DNA of 64,000 nt, from contig NZ_JAATEN010000003.1 of NCBI RefSeq assembly GCF_012034935.1, positions 62,001 to 126,000 of the forward strand, written 5' to 3'. Below the pieces are notes generated by a model, which was not told where the DNA came from, ran no database searches, and saw only the letters and a list, made by a program, of their open reading frames with translations. Below, in pieces: positions 53,847-62,899 of this stretch. Made by a program: the position numbers and the translations under genes. Source of the DNA: Streptomyces zingiberis (GTDB taxonomy: Bacteria > Actinomycetota > Actinomycetes > Streptomycetales > Streptomycetaceae). Each line of letters opens with the position of its first letter. Positions within the stretch are counted from its first letter, which is position 1.

Positions 53847-55739
53847 CTACGTACCGTCCCGGCCCGGTCCGAGATGCTCGCCGAGGAAACGCTCCACGGC
53901 GCCGTACAGCGCGATCACGTTCTCCGGGTTCTCGACGGAGTGCCCCTCGTCCGCCATGAGTATGTACTCCACGGGGATCCCCCGCTCCTGGAGGGCCCGG
54001 ACCATGTTGTCGGATTCCGCCTGCGCCACCCGCGCGTCGTTGGCGCCCTGGGCGATGAGCAGCGGGGTGCGGACCTGGTCCACGCGGCTGATCGGCGAGC
54101 GTGCCAGCATGTCGGCCTCCTGCTGCGGATCCGCGGGGTCGCCGACCCAGCGGTACCAGTTGGCCGCGAGAGCGGGCCGGACGAATTCCGGCTGGCTGCG
54201 CATGAAGGCGGAGAGGTCGGAGACCCCGAAGATGTCCACCGCGGCGGCGAAGACATCGGGGGTGAAGGTGACGCCGACCAGTGCCGCGTACCCCCCGTAC
54301 GAGGCGCCCAGGATCGCCACCCGGTCCGGGTCCGCGTATCCCTGCTCGACGGCCCAGTTCACACCGTCGATCAGGTCGTCGTGCATCGTGCCGGCCAGTT
54401 CCCCGATGCCGGCCTTCATGAACGACTTGCCGTACCCGGTGGAGCCGCGGAAGTTCACCTGAAGCACCGCGTAGCCCCGGTTGGCGAGCAGCTGGACGGC
54501 GGGGTTGAAGCCCCAGCTGTCCCGGTCCCACGGTCCGCCGTGCACGAGCAGGGCCAGCGGCAGCCGGTGTGGTTCGATCCCGATCGGCAGGGTCAGGTGG
54601 GAGGGGAGCGCGAGACCGTCCCGGGCGGTGATCGTCACCGGTGTCATCGGCGCCATCTGCCCGGGGTCCAGGTGGCCACGGGGCCGGAACAGCAGGCGGC
54701 TCTCGCCCGAGGCGTGGTCGTAGAAGTACGTGGCCCCGGGGTCGCGGTCGTGGGTGAAGCTGACGACCCAGCGCTGTTCGCTCTCGTCGGACGAGATGCG
54801 GGCCAGGTCACCGTCGGACAGTTGGCCCAGGTTCTCCAGGACCTCGGCGAAGTGCGGGTCCAGCGCGTGGATGACCGACCGTTCCCCGAGGTAGCGCACT
54901 CCGATGAGCTCGCCCGTGCGCCGGCTGAAGATGAGGGGCGAGGGCAGTGCCGGGAAGACAAGGGACCGGGTGTCCAGGTCGTACCGCGGGTGGGAGTCGA
55001 CCTCCGTCTCCTCACCGGTCGCCGGGTCCAGCCTGGCCAGGCGGAGCCTGTCCGAGCCCTGGTACGAACCGAAGAGCACGCCGTCGCCGTCGGCGGTGAC
55101 CTCCAGCGGATGGACGCCCAGCGGATGGTCCGCGCCGTCGAACCGGGCGACGGGGCGTGACGTCCGCGTCGTCTCGTTCCAGCGCGAGAGCTGGAGGTCG
55201 CCCTCATCGGTGAAGTGGAGGGTGAACGGGTCTCCGCTGCCGCTGTACAGAAAGGTGGTGGCCCCGCCTTGGGTGTTCTCCGCGAGGGTCCGCAGCTCAC
55301 CGGTGGCGATGTCCAGCTCGAAGAGGTCGAAGACGGCGGGGTTCCGGCTGTTCGCGGAGAACACCGCCGTGCCCGGCCGTGCGGCGGGCAGCCGCAGATC
55401 CGTCACGCGCGCGCCGGGGAAGGGCGTCAGGTCGACGGCCGCCGCGTCCGGGGCTTCGAGGTCGACGCGGTACAGGTGCTGGTTCTCGTCACCTCCCTGG
55501 TCCCGGGTGTAGAGCAGCCACCTCGGGTCGTGGGTCCAGTGGTAGCTCAGCAGGTTGCGGTCCTCGGAGGTGACGCGCCGCGCGTCCCCGGGCGTGTCGA
55601 CGCTCTCGATCCACAGGTTCAGATGGTTCTCCCAGGGAGCCAGGTACGCGATCTTCGTACCGTCCGGCGAAAGGGAGGCCCTCGAACGCACGGGAGGGGC
55701 GAAGAACTCCTCGACGCTGATGGTCTTCGGCAATGTCAT
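53847..55739 (-). CDS. S9-family prolyl oligopeptidase-type peptidase
   Basis: A 630-residue two-domain serine peptidase. An N-terminal beta-propeller (repeated WxxDPRWLLYTRD-type blades) is followed by a C-terminal alpha/beta-hydrolase. The triad is Ser480 in GASYGGY, Asp568 in QGANDARV and His600 in DEGHSV. No signal peptide, so it is cytoplasmic, acting on short peptides. An operator-like palindrome pair lies at 55870-55900 upstream, the same motif that precedes two TetR genes and a DUF3159 gene. Confidence 0.93.
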   Translation of the reverse strand: MTLPKTISVEEFFAPPVRSRASLSPDGTKIAYLAPWENHLNLWIESVDTPGDARRVTSEDRNLLSYHWTHDPRWLLYTRDQGGDENQHLYRVDLEAPDAAAVDLTPFPGARVTDLRLPAARPGTAVFSANSRNPAVFDLFELDIATGELRTLAENTQGGATTFLYSGSGDPFTLHFTDEGDLQLSRWNETTRTSRPVARFDGADHPLGVHPLEVTADGDGVLFGSYQGSDRLRLARLDPATGEETEVDSHPRYDLDTRSLVFPALPSPLIFSRRTGELIGVRYLGERSVIHALDPHFAEVLENLGQLSDGDLARISSDESEQRWVVSFTHDRDPGATYFYDHASGESRLLFRPRGHLDPGQMAPMTPVTITARDGLALPSHLTLPIGIEPHRLPLALLVHGGPWDRDSWGFNPAVQLLANRGYAVLQVNFRGSTGYGKSFMKAGIGELAGTMHDDLIDGVNWAVEQGYADPDRVAILGASYGGYAALVGVTFTPDVFAAAVDIFGVSDLSAFMRSQPEFVRPALAANWYRWVGDPADPQQEADMLARSPISRVDQVRTPLLIAQGANDARVAQAESDNMVRALQERGIPVEYILMADEGHSVENPENVIALYGAVERFLGEHLGPGRDGT

Positions 55740-55869
55740 GTCGGTCCTTCCTGTGGCTGTCCCCGACAGCGAGTGGCGCGTCCCCGCGGCTGAGCGCGGA
55801 GGCCTGCGGTGGATCCGCGGCCTGGAACCGGCCGGCGAGCAGTGATCAGGGCCGCCAGGAGCACCATGC

Positions 55870-55900
55870 TGTCACTTAGCGACAATGTCATTAAGTGACA
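55870..55900. promoter_or_regulatory. Double TetR-type operator before the S9 peptidase gene
   Basis: Two adjacent units, TGTCACTTAGCGACA (55870-55884) and TGTCATTAAGTGACA (55886-55900). The second is a near-perfect TGTCA-N5-TGACA palindrome. It overlaps the 3' end of the neighbouring TetR gene and is upstream of the peptidase. Confidence 0.65.
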
Positions 55901-56595
55901 GGGAAGGCAAGTGCGCCCCGCCCGACGAGGGGGACCGGGTCGCCCACGGCGCCCCCGGTGGCGGTGCGGACGGCGTCCGCGATCAAGGCGGCGCTCCCCT
56001 CGCCGGCCCTCCCGGGATCGGCAGACTCCACCAGGCCGGCCCCCGCGGCCTCGTTGAGGACGCGCAGGGCGGCCGCGACGGCTGCGGCGTGCAGACGCAC
56101 CTCGAGGTCGTCCGGGCCGGTCCCGAGGCGAGTCGCGATGATCCCGGCCAGGTCGCGTTCCACCTGCCCGCAGACCATCAGCCAGGTGGTGCGCAGGGCC
56201 GGTTCGGTCTCCGCCAATCGCATCATCCTGACGCCCAGCCCGGCGTCGGCCCGCTCCAGCGGACCCATCTCGCCGCCCGGCCGCCCGGCCTCCGCGGCGA
56301 AGTGCTCCTCCAGGGAGCGGTGCGGCGGCCACCTGCGCAGAGCGGCCAGTTCCCGCTCCACACCCCGTGCCACGATCGGCTCCGCACAGCTCTCCTTGTT
56401 GCGGAAATGGCGCCAGATGGTGCGGGTCGACACCCCCACCGCCGCCGCGATCTGGTCGCCACTCGTGCCCTCGACACCCTGCGCCCAGAACAGGCGTGCC
56501 GCCTCCCGCGAGATCTCCAGACGCAGACGGCGCCGCCGCCGCTCACTCATCCCGCCACGTCTGTGCCCTGTCGTCGATGCCACGCCCTCGGCCAT
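55891..56595 (-). CDS. TetR-family regulator, copy A
   Basis: About 234 residues. The helix-turn-helix (REAARLFWAQGVEGTSGDQIAAAVGVSTRTIWRHFRNKESC) and the body align closely with the neighbour at 56753, so they are duplicates. ATG 56595 (MAEGVAST) corresponds to the start of the paralog. A TGGCAGTAAGTGACG operator lies 43 bp upstream, suggesting auto- or cross-regulation. Confidence 0.88.
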   Translation of the reverse strand: MAEGVASTTGHRRGGMSERRRRRLRLEISREAARLFWAQGVEGTSGDQIAAAVGVSTRTIWRHFRNKESCAEPIVARGVERELAALRRWPPHRSLEEHFAAEAGRPGGEMGPLERADAGLGVRMMRLAETEPALRTTWLMVCGQVERDLAGIIATRLGTGPDDLEVRLHAAAVAAALRVLNEAAGAGLVESADPGRAGEGSAALIADAVRTATGGAVGDPVPLVGRGALAFPVT

Positions 56596-56637
56596 CTCCG
56601 CGCCACCCCTCCACCACATCTTCACTCAACGCCATAT

Positions 56638-56652
56638 TGGCAGTAAGTGACG
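56638..56652. promoter_or_regulatory. TetR-type operator before TetR copy A
   Basis: TGGCAGTAAGTGACG, matching TGKCA-N5-TGAC as at three other sites in this region. Confidence 0.6.
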
Positions 56653-56752
56653 CAACCGGCTACCGGGCGACCCCCTCCCGAACCACCCGGGGCCGGCCGC
56701 GACGGCAGGAGGCACCGCGACCCCACGGCCGCCCGTGGCGTGTCGCGATCAC

Positions 56753-57418
56753 TCAGGTGGTGACGGGGTCCCCCACGGCTCCGCCGGTGGCCCTGCGTAC
56801 CGCCTGCGCGATCCGGGCGGCGCCGTCGGCGAAGTCCCCGGGATCGACCCCCTCCAGAAGGGCGGCGCCGATGTGCTCGTTGAGGACCCGCAGGGCGGCC
56901 GAGGCCGCGGCGGCGTGCAGGCGTACGTCGAGGTTCCCGGCGGAGAGTCCGAGCCGCTGCGCGATGATCTCGGCCATCTCGCGCTCCACCTGGTCACACG
57001 CCATCAGCCAGGCCGTACGGATGGCCGGCTCCGTGTCGGCCAGCCGGATCATCTTCATCGCGAGCACGGTGTCCGTCCGCTCCACGTCGCTCGCCTCACT
57101 GCCGAACCTGTTGCTCTCCGCGGCGAAGTGCACCTCCAGGGAGCGCTGTGGGGGCCAGCTGCGCAGGGTGGCCATCTCCCACTCCACGCCCCGCATCACG
57201 ATGGGCTCGGCACAGCTCTCCTTGCTGCGGAAGTGGCGCCAGATGGTGCGCGTCGACAGGCCCACGGCTTCGGCGATCTGGTCCCCGCTGGTCGCGTCGA
57301 CGCCCTGTTCCCAGAAGAGCCGGGCCGCTTCCCGTGAGACGTCCAGGCGCAGCCGGTGACGTCGCTGGTCACTCATGCCTCCCCGGCCCCGCCCCTTGGT
57401 CGCTGCCGCACCGGCCAT
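56753..57418 (-). CDS. TetR-family regulator, copy B
   Basis: 221 residues, paralogous to copy A: REAARLFWEQGVDATSGDQIAEAVGLSTRTIWRHFRSKESCAEPIV against the same segment of A, and matching C-termini RRATGGAVGDPV. ATG 57418 has GGGAG 7-9 nt upstream. An operator of the shared type lies 37 bp upstream. Confidence 0.9.
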   Translation of the reverse strand: MAGAAATKGRGRGGMSDQRRHRLRLDVSREAARLFWEQGVDATSGDQIAEAVGLSTRTIWRHFRSKESCAEPIVMRGVEWEMATLRSWPPQRSLEVHFAAESNRFGSEASDVERTDTVLAMKMIRLADTEPAIRTAWLMACDQVEREMAEIIAQRLGLSAGNLDVRLHAAAASAALRVLNEHIGAALLEGVDPGDFADGAARIAQAVRRATGGAVGDPVTT

Positions 57419-57454
57419 CTCGCTGCTCCCTACTCCCGACTGTTTGCGCCAGAA

Positions 57455-57469
57455 TGGCATTGAGTGACG
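57455..57469. promoter_or_regulatory. TetR-type operator before TetR copy B
   Basis: TGGCATTGAGTGACG, of the same TGKCA-N5-TGAC type. Confidence 0.6.
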
Positions 57470-57785
57470 ACAATGACCAGTCGGCCCCTCCGCCGGGCCG
57501 GTGGTCCCACGACGGGCCGCGTTCGAGGCTCCGGCGGCCGTGGTGGGGGCGGGGCTCATGCCGCGGGGGCCTCCGGGCCACGGCCCGGCCCGCCGTCCCG
57601 GGGCGGACTGCGCGCCGGGACGGCACGATCACCGCCAGGGAACGTACGCCACCGCAGCGGACGCGGAGCGGACGCGGAGCGGACGCGGTCACGGTCCGGG
57701 TCCGTCCGTGGCCGCCGGCCGGACGCCGGCGCCGGGCGGCCCGTGAAGGCCGTCCGGCACGGACGGGATGCGGAGAGGACGCCGG
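57470..57785. other. Intergenic region with short GC-rich tandem repeat
   Basis: No supported gene in 316 bp. At about 57659-57690 the unit GGACGCGGAGC is repeated about three times. Otherwise nothing recognisable. Confidence 0.4.
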
Positions 57786-58463
57786 TCAGCCATGCCTGGC
57801 CGGCACCAGCCCCGCGGCCTTCAGCCGCTTGTCGGAGGCCCGGGCGGCCCAGGCGACGGCCAGCAGGCCGACGGCGAGGAGCGGGTAGCCCATGACGATC
57901 CTGGCGACGCCCAGCGAGCCGACCTCATCGGCCTGGTACAGGTACTGCTGGACGGCGAACCGGGCGGCGAAGATGGCGGCCAGCACCAGGGTGGCGAGGT
58001 CGTAGTAGATCCGCGAGCGCTTGTCCGCCCGCCAGACGGTGCCCTTGCCGGTCGCCGAGTTCCAGATCAGGCCGGCCAGGGGCCAGCGCAGCGCCACGGA
58101 GAGGACGAAGGCGACGGCGCCGGCCAGGTTCAGCCAGATGCCCATGAGGAAGAAGTCCTTGGCGGATCCCGTGTACCAGGCGATGCCGGCGGCGATCGCC
58201 ACGCCGAACACGCCGCCGAGCGCGGGCTGGAGTGATTCCTTGCGCGTCAGCCGCTCCACCGCGATGCCCGCGGCGACGAGCAGGGCGGCGAGGATGCCCA
58301 CCCCGAGCCCGCCGAGGCCGTTGGCGACCACGAACACCAGGGCGGGGAGCGCCGAGAAGATGATCCCCTTGGCGCCACCGGCCTGCTCCAGCGCCGACTT
58401 CTGCTTGCGCTCGTCTGTCGTCTGCATGTCGGTCGCCGCCTCCTGGGGCCTGGTGGTCTGCAT
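57786..58463 (-). CDS. DUF3159-family membrane protein
   Basis: A 225-residue membrane protein with about five to six helices (GIIFSALPALVFVVANGLGGLGVGILAALLVAAG, then FFLMGIWLNLAGAVAFVLSVALRWPLAGLIW), matching the DUF3159 family common in actinobacteria and of unknown function. ATG 58463 is used; MQTT is repeated 12 codons later. The shared TetR-type operator at 58520 lies 57 bp upstream. Confidence 0.8.
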   Translation of the reverse strand: MQTTRPQEAATDMQTTDERKQKSALEQAGGAKGIIFSALPALVFVVANGLGGLGVGILAALLVAAGIAVERLTRKESLQPALGGVFGVAIAAGIAWYTGSAKDFFLMGIWLNLAGAVAFVLSVALRWPLAGLIWNSATGKGTVWRADKRSRIYYDLATLVLAAIFAARFAVQQYLYQADEVGSLGVARIVMGYPLLAVGLLAVAWAARASDKRLKAAGLVPARHG

Positions 58464-58519
58464 GGTGATCAGCTCTTCCGGGGGTTCGTCGGGGCGCTCT
58501 CTGTCTCTAAATGACAGCT

Positions 58520-58534
58520 TGGCATTAAGTGACA
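58520..58534. promoter_or_regulatory. TetR-type operator before the DUF3159 gene
   Basis: TGGCATTAAGTGACA, differing at a single position from the half-site at 55886. AAATGACA lies 13 bp to its left. Confidence 0.6.
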
Positions 58535-58735
58535 CAGAAAGCAAGCCACCTGGGATGGCGCTGCGTGGGTCACATCCGGGTGAGGCCGGCGGCGGCGCTG
58601 CCGAGCGGGGCACGATCCGCGGGGGTGGCGAGCGGGCTGTCCGGCGAGTCGCCTGACGTCAGGTACGTCGAGCGGCACCGGCTGCCGGCCCGTGGCTTCG
58701 GTGGCAGCGGCTCCGGCCGGGCCGGCGGCCGTCCG

Positions 58736-59002
58736 TCACACCGGCCCGGCGGTCTCCTCGTCGAGGGCCCGCCGGTGGCGGCGCCACACGTACCGGTGGT
58801 TGAGCAACAGGCACACCCACACCAGGACTTGGGCGGCGGCCAAGATGACCCTTCCCGCACCCGCGCCCTCGGCCACCCGCAGGATCAGCAGGCCGGCGGT
58901 CACCACCAGCATCGGCCAGAAGAGCCACGGGCCCCACCGCACGAGCCGCACCATGACCGGTGACAGGACGGGTGAAGTCCCGTACCACCATTGCGAGTTC
59001 AT
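58736..59002 (-). CDS. Small membrane protein
   Basis: About 88 residues with two helices (WLFWPMLVVTAGLLILRVAEG and GRVILAAAQVLVWVCLLL) and a basic tail. No family recognised. ATG 59002 (MNSQWWYG) is given; it is 96 bp from the next membrane-protein gene on the same strand. Confidence 0.55.
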   Translation of the reverse strand: MNSQWWYGTSPVLSPVMVRLVRWGPWLFWPMLVVTAGLLILRVAEGAGAGRVILAAAQVLVWVCLLLNHRYVWRRHRRALDEETAGPV

Positions 59003-59098
59003 CGCCCTCCCCCTCCGCGGCGGCACCATGGGCTGCTTCTGCCCACGGGAGCGCGGGAGATGACGGCCGGGGATCCCCGGTCCGGTGCGCGGCGGCCC

Positions 59099-59638
59099 CT
59101 ACCGATCGGCCGAGGCCCGCGCCGCGGCACCCACGGCCATCACCGTCCACACCCCCGTGCCCCACAAGGACAGGGCAGCGGCGACCCCCACCACCAGCCG
59201 CACGCTCTCGGCGGATCCGCCGCCCAGCCACACGGCCAGGCCGGCGCCGCCGGCCGCGATCAGCAGGGCGGCCGGGACGCGCAGAGCCGGCCGGCCGAAG
59301 ACACCGGCGAGGGGCAGGAAGTGCACGCCGACGACGAACGCGACGAGCGGAGGAATGAACTCCGGCGCCCCGAGCCGGACGCACCCCAGGACGACGGTGA
59401 GGATGAGGACCCACTGCACGACGTTGACCTGGAGGAACCGCCGCCGCCCACGCTCCGTGAACGGGGGACCCCCCGTTCCGGCGGGTGTACGCCGCCATGC
59501 GAGGAACAGCAGTCCCGCCGTGGCGACGGCACCGGCCACGACGGCGACGATGCTCGCCGCCCCCGATATCGCGCCGGCTCCGCTCAGCCACCAGCCCAGC
59601 CCGAACAACGCGTAGAAACCTGCCCCCGTGGCGAACAT
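59099..59638 (-). CDS. Membrane protein of unknown function
   Basis: 179 residues with about six hydrophobic segments (FYALFGLGWWLSGAGAISGAASIVAVVAGAVATAGLLFLAW at the start; EFIPPLVAFVVGVHFLPLAGVFGRP in the middle). GGGGAGGGG precedes the ATG. It resembles small integral proteins widespread in Streptomyces without assigned function. Confidence 0.7.
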   Translation of the reverse strand: MFATGAGFYALFGLGWWLSGAGAISGAASIVAVVAGAVATAGLLFLAWRRTPAGTGGPPFTERGRRRFLQVNVVQWVLILTVVLGCVRLGAPEFIPPLVAFVVGVHFLPLAGVFGRPALRVPAALLIAAGGAGLAVWLGGGSAESVRLVVGVAAALSLWGTGVWTVMAVGAAARASADR

Positions 59639-59861
59639 GCCCCGCCCCTCCCCCGATCACCTTCCCCGCACGGTACCCCCCGGCATGCCCCGGAGGAAGG
59701 ATCATGCGGAGCGGACCGCGGAGGGGCCTGCCCCACGGTGGCACCACCCTCACCCGGGGCGGGAGTCCCGGCGCCCGCCTCCGTCGCGGCCGGTTCCGTG
59801 CCCCCTCCGCTCCCCCGGTGGTCTCCTCACCCTTCGCCCCCGCCCGTCATTCCTCCACCCC

Positions 59862-60056
59862 TCACCCCTCGTCATCCGGCTCTCCGCGCGCGCGGAGGAT
59901 GGATTCGATGACCTCGATCGGGTCCGGTTCCGGCGGGTACGCGGCGGCGTGGCGCGGGCAGGCGTAGACGGTCGAGCCGGGCCCGCCGGCGCCGTGCCGG
60001 GTCCGGACAGGGCGGAGGTCCTGGCGCTCGTCACAGGTCACGCAGTAAGGGGTCAC
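59862..60056 (-). CDS. Small Cys-rich protein
   Basis: 64 residues with CVTCDERQD and YACPRHAAAY, a CxxC plus CxxH pair likely to bind zinc. The GTG overlaps the preceding stop as GTGA. It forms a group with the 60053 gene and probably the XRE regulator. Confidence 0.65.
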   Translation of the reverse strand: MTPYCVTCDERQDLRPVRTRHGAGGPGSTVYACPRHAAAYPPEPDPIEVIESILRARGEPDDEG

Positions 60057-60514
60057 CGCCCGACCCTCCCGTCCGCCGTCAGGGCCGCCGCGTACGCGCC
60101 CCACAGCGCGTCCGCGTCGGAGAGCGTCCCACCGCCGTCCGGCGGGACGATCCACGAGCGGCGGCAGAGCGTGTGCGGGGCCGTGACCCGCGGCGGCGGG
60201 GCCTCGACGGTCCCCGGCCGGCGGAGGATCCGCGCCCCCGGGAGGTGCCAGCCGCGAGCCGAACCCGGCGGGACGAGCACCGACACGCCCTGCGGGGTGA
60301 GCAGGACCGGCCCGGCCTCACCGAGGTCCTGGAGGATCTGGACGGCGCGCCAGCCCTCCCGCACGGGCAGCACGACGAGGTCCCAGGCGACGCCGACCGG
60401 CAGCTCCACCAGTTCGTCCGCCGCCCAGGCCCGCGCCGCGTCATCGGGGCTCACACCGGTGCGGCGGACCCATTCGAGCGCCCATGCGGGCGCGACCTTC
60501 CCCTCGGCCGTCAT
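60053..60514 (-). CDS. Hypothetical protein of an XRE-linked group
   Basis: About 153 residues. It contains WDLVVLPVREGWRAVQILQDL, GPVLLTPQGVSVLVPPGSARGWHLPG and CRRSWIVPPDG, resembling Streptomyces hypothetical proteins that share features with primase/polymerase-like N-termini. ATG 60514 has GGAG 6 nt upstream; earlier starts run into a palindrome. Confidence 0.6.
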   Translation of the reverse strand: MTAEGKVAPAWALEWVRRTGVSPDDAARAWAADELVELPVGVAWDLVVLPVREGWRAVQILQDLGEAGPVLLTPQGVSVLVPPGSARGWHLPGARILRRPGTVEAPPPRVTAPHTLCRRSWIVPPDGGGTLSDADALWGAYAAALTADGRVGR

Positions 60515-60577
60515 CATTGACTCCAGGTGACGCTTCGTGTTCATGGCGTCATCACTGTGTCGCCGGTCGAGGCGCCG

Positions 60578-60600
60578 GTTGTTCATGTCTCGTGAACAAC
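60578..60600. promoter_or_regulatory. Palindrome between XRE and hypothetical genes
   Basis: GTTGTTCA (60578-60585) and TGAACAAC (60593-60600), perfect 8-bp arms around 7 nt. A good candidate operator for the adjacent XRE regulator, controlling the 60053-59862 pair. Confidence 0.55.
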
Positions 60601-60619
60601 CGGGTATCGAACCGAGGTT

Positions 60620-61825
60620 CTACAGGCCCACCCAGGCCGCCAAGGACGACAGGCTTTCCGTGGCCCGCCGTCGGCGGCGCACCAGCGCGCCGATGGTCTC
60701 CCGTACGAGAGGGTGGTAACGCGCCTGTTGCGGGGCGATGGTCCGGGCCAGGTGCAGCGACCGCTGTGCTGCCTCGGCCTTCCCCATCTCCGTGTAGGCC
60801 CGCGCCATCTCGATGTGGTAGCGGCCGACCCGCATCCTCGGATGCCCGGCGGGGAAACGCAGGTCCTTCGCGCTCTGGACGGCCTCACCGAGCCTCCCCA
60901 GCTCGACCCGGGTGGCCACGTCGAAGTGGTGGACGTTCGTGCCGCCGAACCCGGCCCAGTAGACCTCGGGCACGTCCTGGCCGATGCCGTCGGCGCTTCG
61001 GCGTGCCAGTTCCATCCGTCCGGTGACCGTGTCGGCGTCCTTCGCCTGTGCGGCGGCGATGGCCGCCGCCAGGTGCAAGCTTCCCGCCACGGCCAGAGCG
61101 GGCACGGAGCCCGGCTCCTCATGCTGACCCACCAGGTGGTGGGCGCGGTCGAGGATCCTCAGCGCCATCCGGTTGTCGCCCCGGCGCAGGAGCATGCTGC
61201 TGCGCCGGCCCAGCCGGACGGCCAGGAGCAGCGGGTCCTGGGCCTGCTCGGCGGTCCAGCCCATCCGCTCCAGCGCGATGGACGCGAGCAGGTGGTACCC
61301 GAGGCGGTACGCGAACTCATACGCCGTCCAGTAGCACCAGGCGAGCAACGCGGCCGCCTTCCGCCGCTCCTCGCCCGCGGGGAGGAGGCTCAGCGCGGTG
61401 GTGAGTTCACCCAGCAGGCCGGGGAGTCTCTCACCGACGCCGCTGTACTCGGTGGCGCAGGTGTTCTCACAGAGCCGCCGGACCTCGGGTTCGATCCACG
61501 CGAGGGGACGCGGGGTGATGTCCGGGTCGGGCCCCAGGTCGTAAAGGTCCAGCGCGTCGGAGAGCGGGGCGATCAGCCGGTCGAGGTGGTCCTGCCGCAA
61601 CTGTGAGGTGTACGGCTGGCCGTTGAGCACCGCGACGTCCACCTGGAGGACCCGGGCGACGGCCGCGACCACCGCCGGGGTCGCGGGCGCGAGCCCCTTC
61701 TCCACCTTCGCGATGCAGCTCCGGGAGAGAAACGCCCGCTGCGCCAGGGCCTCCTGGGTGAGGTGGCGCAGCTTGCGGTAATCCGCGATACGGGCACCGG
61801 TGTGCTCGTCGATGGGGTGTTGCAT
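60620..61825 (-). CDS. XRE-family regulator with TPR-like C-terminal domain
   Basis: 401 residues. The helix-turn-helix is IADYRKLRHLTQEALAQRAFLSRSCIAKVEKG (about residues 13-44). The remainder is a helical, tetratricopeptide-like array (for example RMALRILDRAHHLVGQ and GRYHIEMARAYTEMGKAEAAQRSLHLART), the layout of many Streptomyces regulators that sense a small ligand or peptide. ATG 61825 follows GGGGGAGA. Confidence 0.85.
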   Translation of the reverse strand: MQHPIDEHTGARIADYRKLRHLTQEALAQRAFLSRSCIAKVEKGLAPATPAVVAAVARVLQVDVAVLNGQPYTSQLRQDHLDRLIAPLSDALDLYDLGPDPDITPRPLAWIEPEVRRLCENTCATEYSGVGERLPGLLGELTTALSLLPAGEERRKAAALLAWCYWTAYEFAYRLGYHLLASIALERMGWTAEQAQDPLLLAVRLGRRSSMLLRRGDNRMALRILDRAHHLVGQHEEPGSVPALAVAGSLHLAAAIAAAQAKDADTVTGRMELARRSADGIGQDVPEVYWAGFGGTNVHHFDVATRVELGRLGEAVQSAKDLRFPAGHPRMRVGRYHIEMARAYTEMGKAEAAQRSLHLARTIAPQQARYHPLVRETIGALVRRRRRATESLSSLAAWVGL

Positions 61826-61939
61826 CAGGTCTCCCCCTCTGGCCCTGCGGGACCCGGCGTTCGGGACGCTACTCCTCGCGGGTTGGTCCTGGGGCGCAAA
61901 CCGGTTGTCCGGTGGCGTCCGGCCGAGCAGCATGCCGGG

Positions 61940-62734
61940 ATGAGCCTCTACTCCGGGCCGCCCGCCCGTGACGTGTCCGTGCCGCCCAGGATCGCCGCGC
62001 TCGCCCGGGGGCGTGCGCTGCTGCCCGTGTGGGTCAACGAGGCGGGCGGGCTGACCTTCCAGATCGGTGAGGGGGAGAGCCGGCTGTTCGCCAAGTGGGC
62101 GCCCCGGGGCTCCGGCCTGGACCTGCCCGGTGAGGCGGCACGGCTGCGGTGGGCCGTCCGGTACACCCCCGTCCCCGAGGTCCTGGACCAGGGGACGGAC
62201 GAAGGGACGGACGAAGGGACGGGCGGCGCAACGGAGAACGAGGCGGGCGCGGCCGGGGACTGGCTCCTCACGCGCGGCCTGCCCGGGGACAGCGCCGTCA
62301 GCCCGCGGTGGAAGGCGCGTCCGGAGGCCGCCGTGCGCGCCATCGGCGCGGGGCTGCGGGTGTTCCACGAACGGCTGCCGGTCGACTCGTGCCCGTTCAG
62401 CTGGTCGGTGACGGACCGGCTGGAGCAGGCCCGGCGGCGGGGCGTCGCGGTCCCCGCCGACCTGCCGCCCGCCCCGCCGGTGGACCGGCTCGTCGTCTGC
62501 CATGGCGACGCCTGCTCGCCCAACACCCTGCTGCACGAGGACGGTTCCTGGGCGGGCCATGTCGACCTGGACGCCCTCGGCGTGGCGGACCGGTGGGCCG
62601 ACCTGGCCATCGCCACCTACGCCACGCAGTGGAACTACGGTCCCGGGTGGGAGGACACCCTCCTCGACGCCTACGGGATCGCACCCGATCCGGAGCGGAT
62701 CCGCTTCTACCGGGCTCTCTGGGACGCCACCTGA
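61940..62734 (+). CDS. Aminoglycoside 3'-phosphotransferase-like kinase
   Basis: 264 residues of the APH family. FAKW gives the ATP-binding Lys52, VVCHGDACSPNTLL the catalytic loop (Asp190, Asn195), and GHVDLDALG the metal-binding Asp209. Close to APH(3') size and layout, so resistance to an aminoglycoside is possible, but many Streptomyces APH-like genes act on other substrates. A short in-frame TDEGTDEGT repeat lies at residues 86-94. Divergent from the XRE gene. Confidence 0.75.
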   Translation: MSLYSGPPARDVSVPPRIAALARGRALLPVWVNEAGGLTFQIGEGESRLFAKWAPRGSGLDLPGEAARLRWAVRYTPVPEVLDQGTDEGTDEGTGGATENEAGAAGDWLLTRGLPGDSAVSPRWKARPEAAVRAIGAGLRVFHERLPVDSCPFSWSVTDRLEQARRRGVAVPADLPPAPPVDRLVVCHGDACSPNTLLHEDGSWAGHVDLDALGVADRWADLAIATYATQWNYGPGWEDTLLDAYGIAPDPERIRFYRALWDAT

Positions 62735-62899
62735 GGGGCCGGACCCCCGGATTCCCGCGTCTCCTCCCGGCGTGCGGGCGAACGGACCCGCAGGCGAACG
62801 GCCGAACGAACGCGGGCACGCCGGTGCCTCTCGGCCAACGGAGGGCACGACCGGGCACAGCAGGGCACTTCTGCGCAGGTCGGGGCAGGTCGGCGCAGG

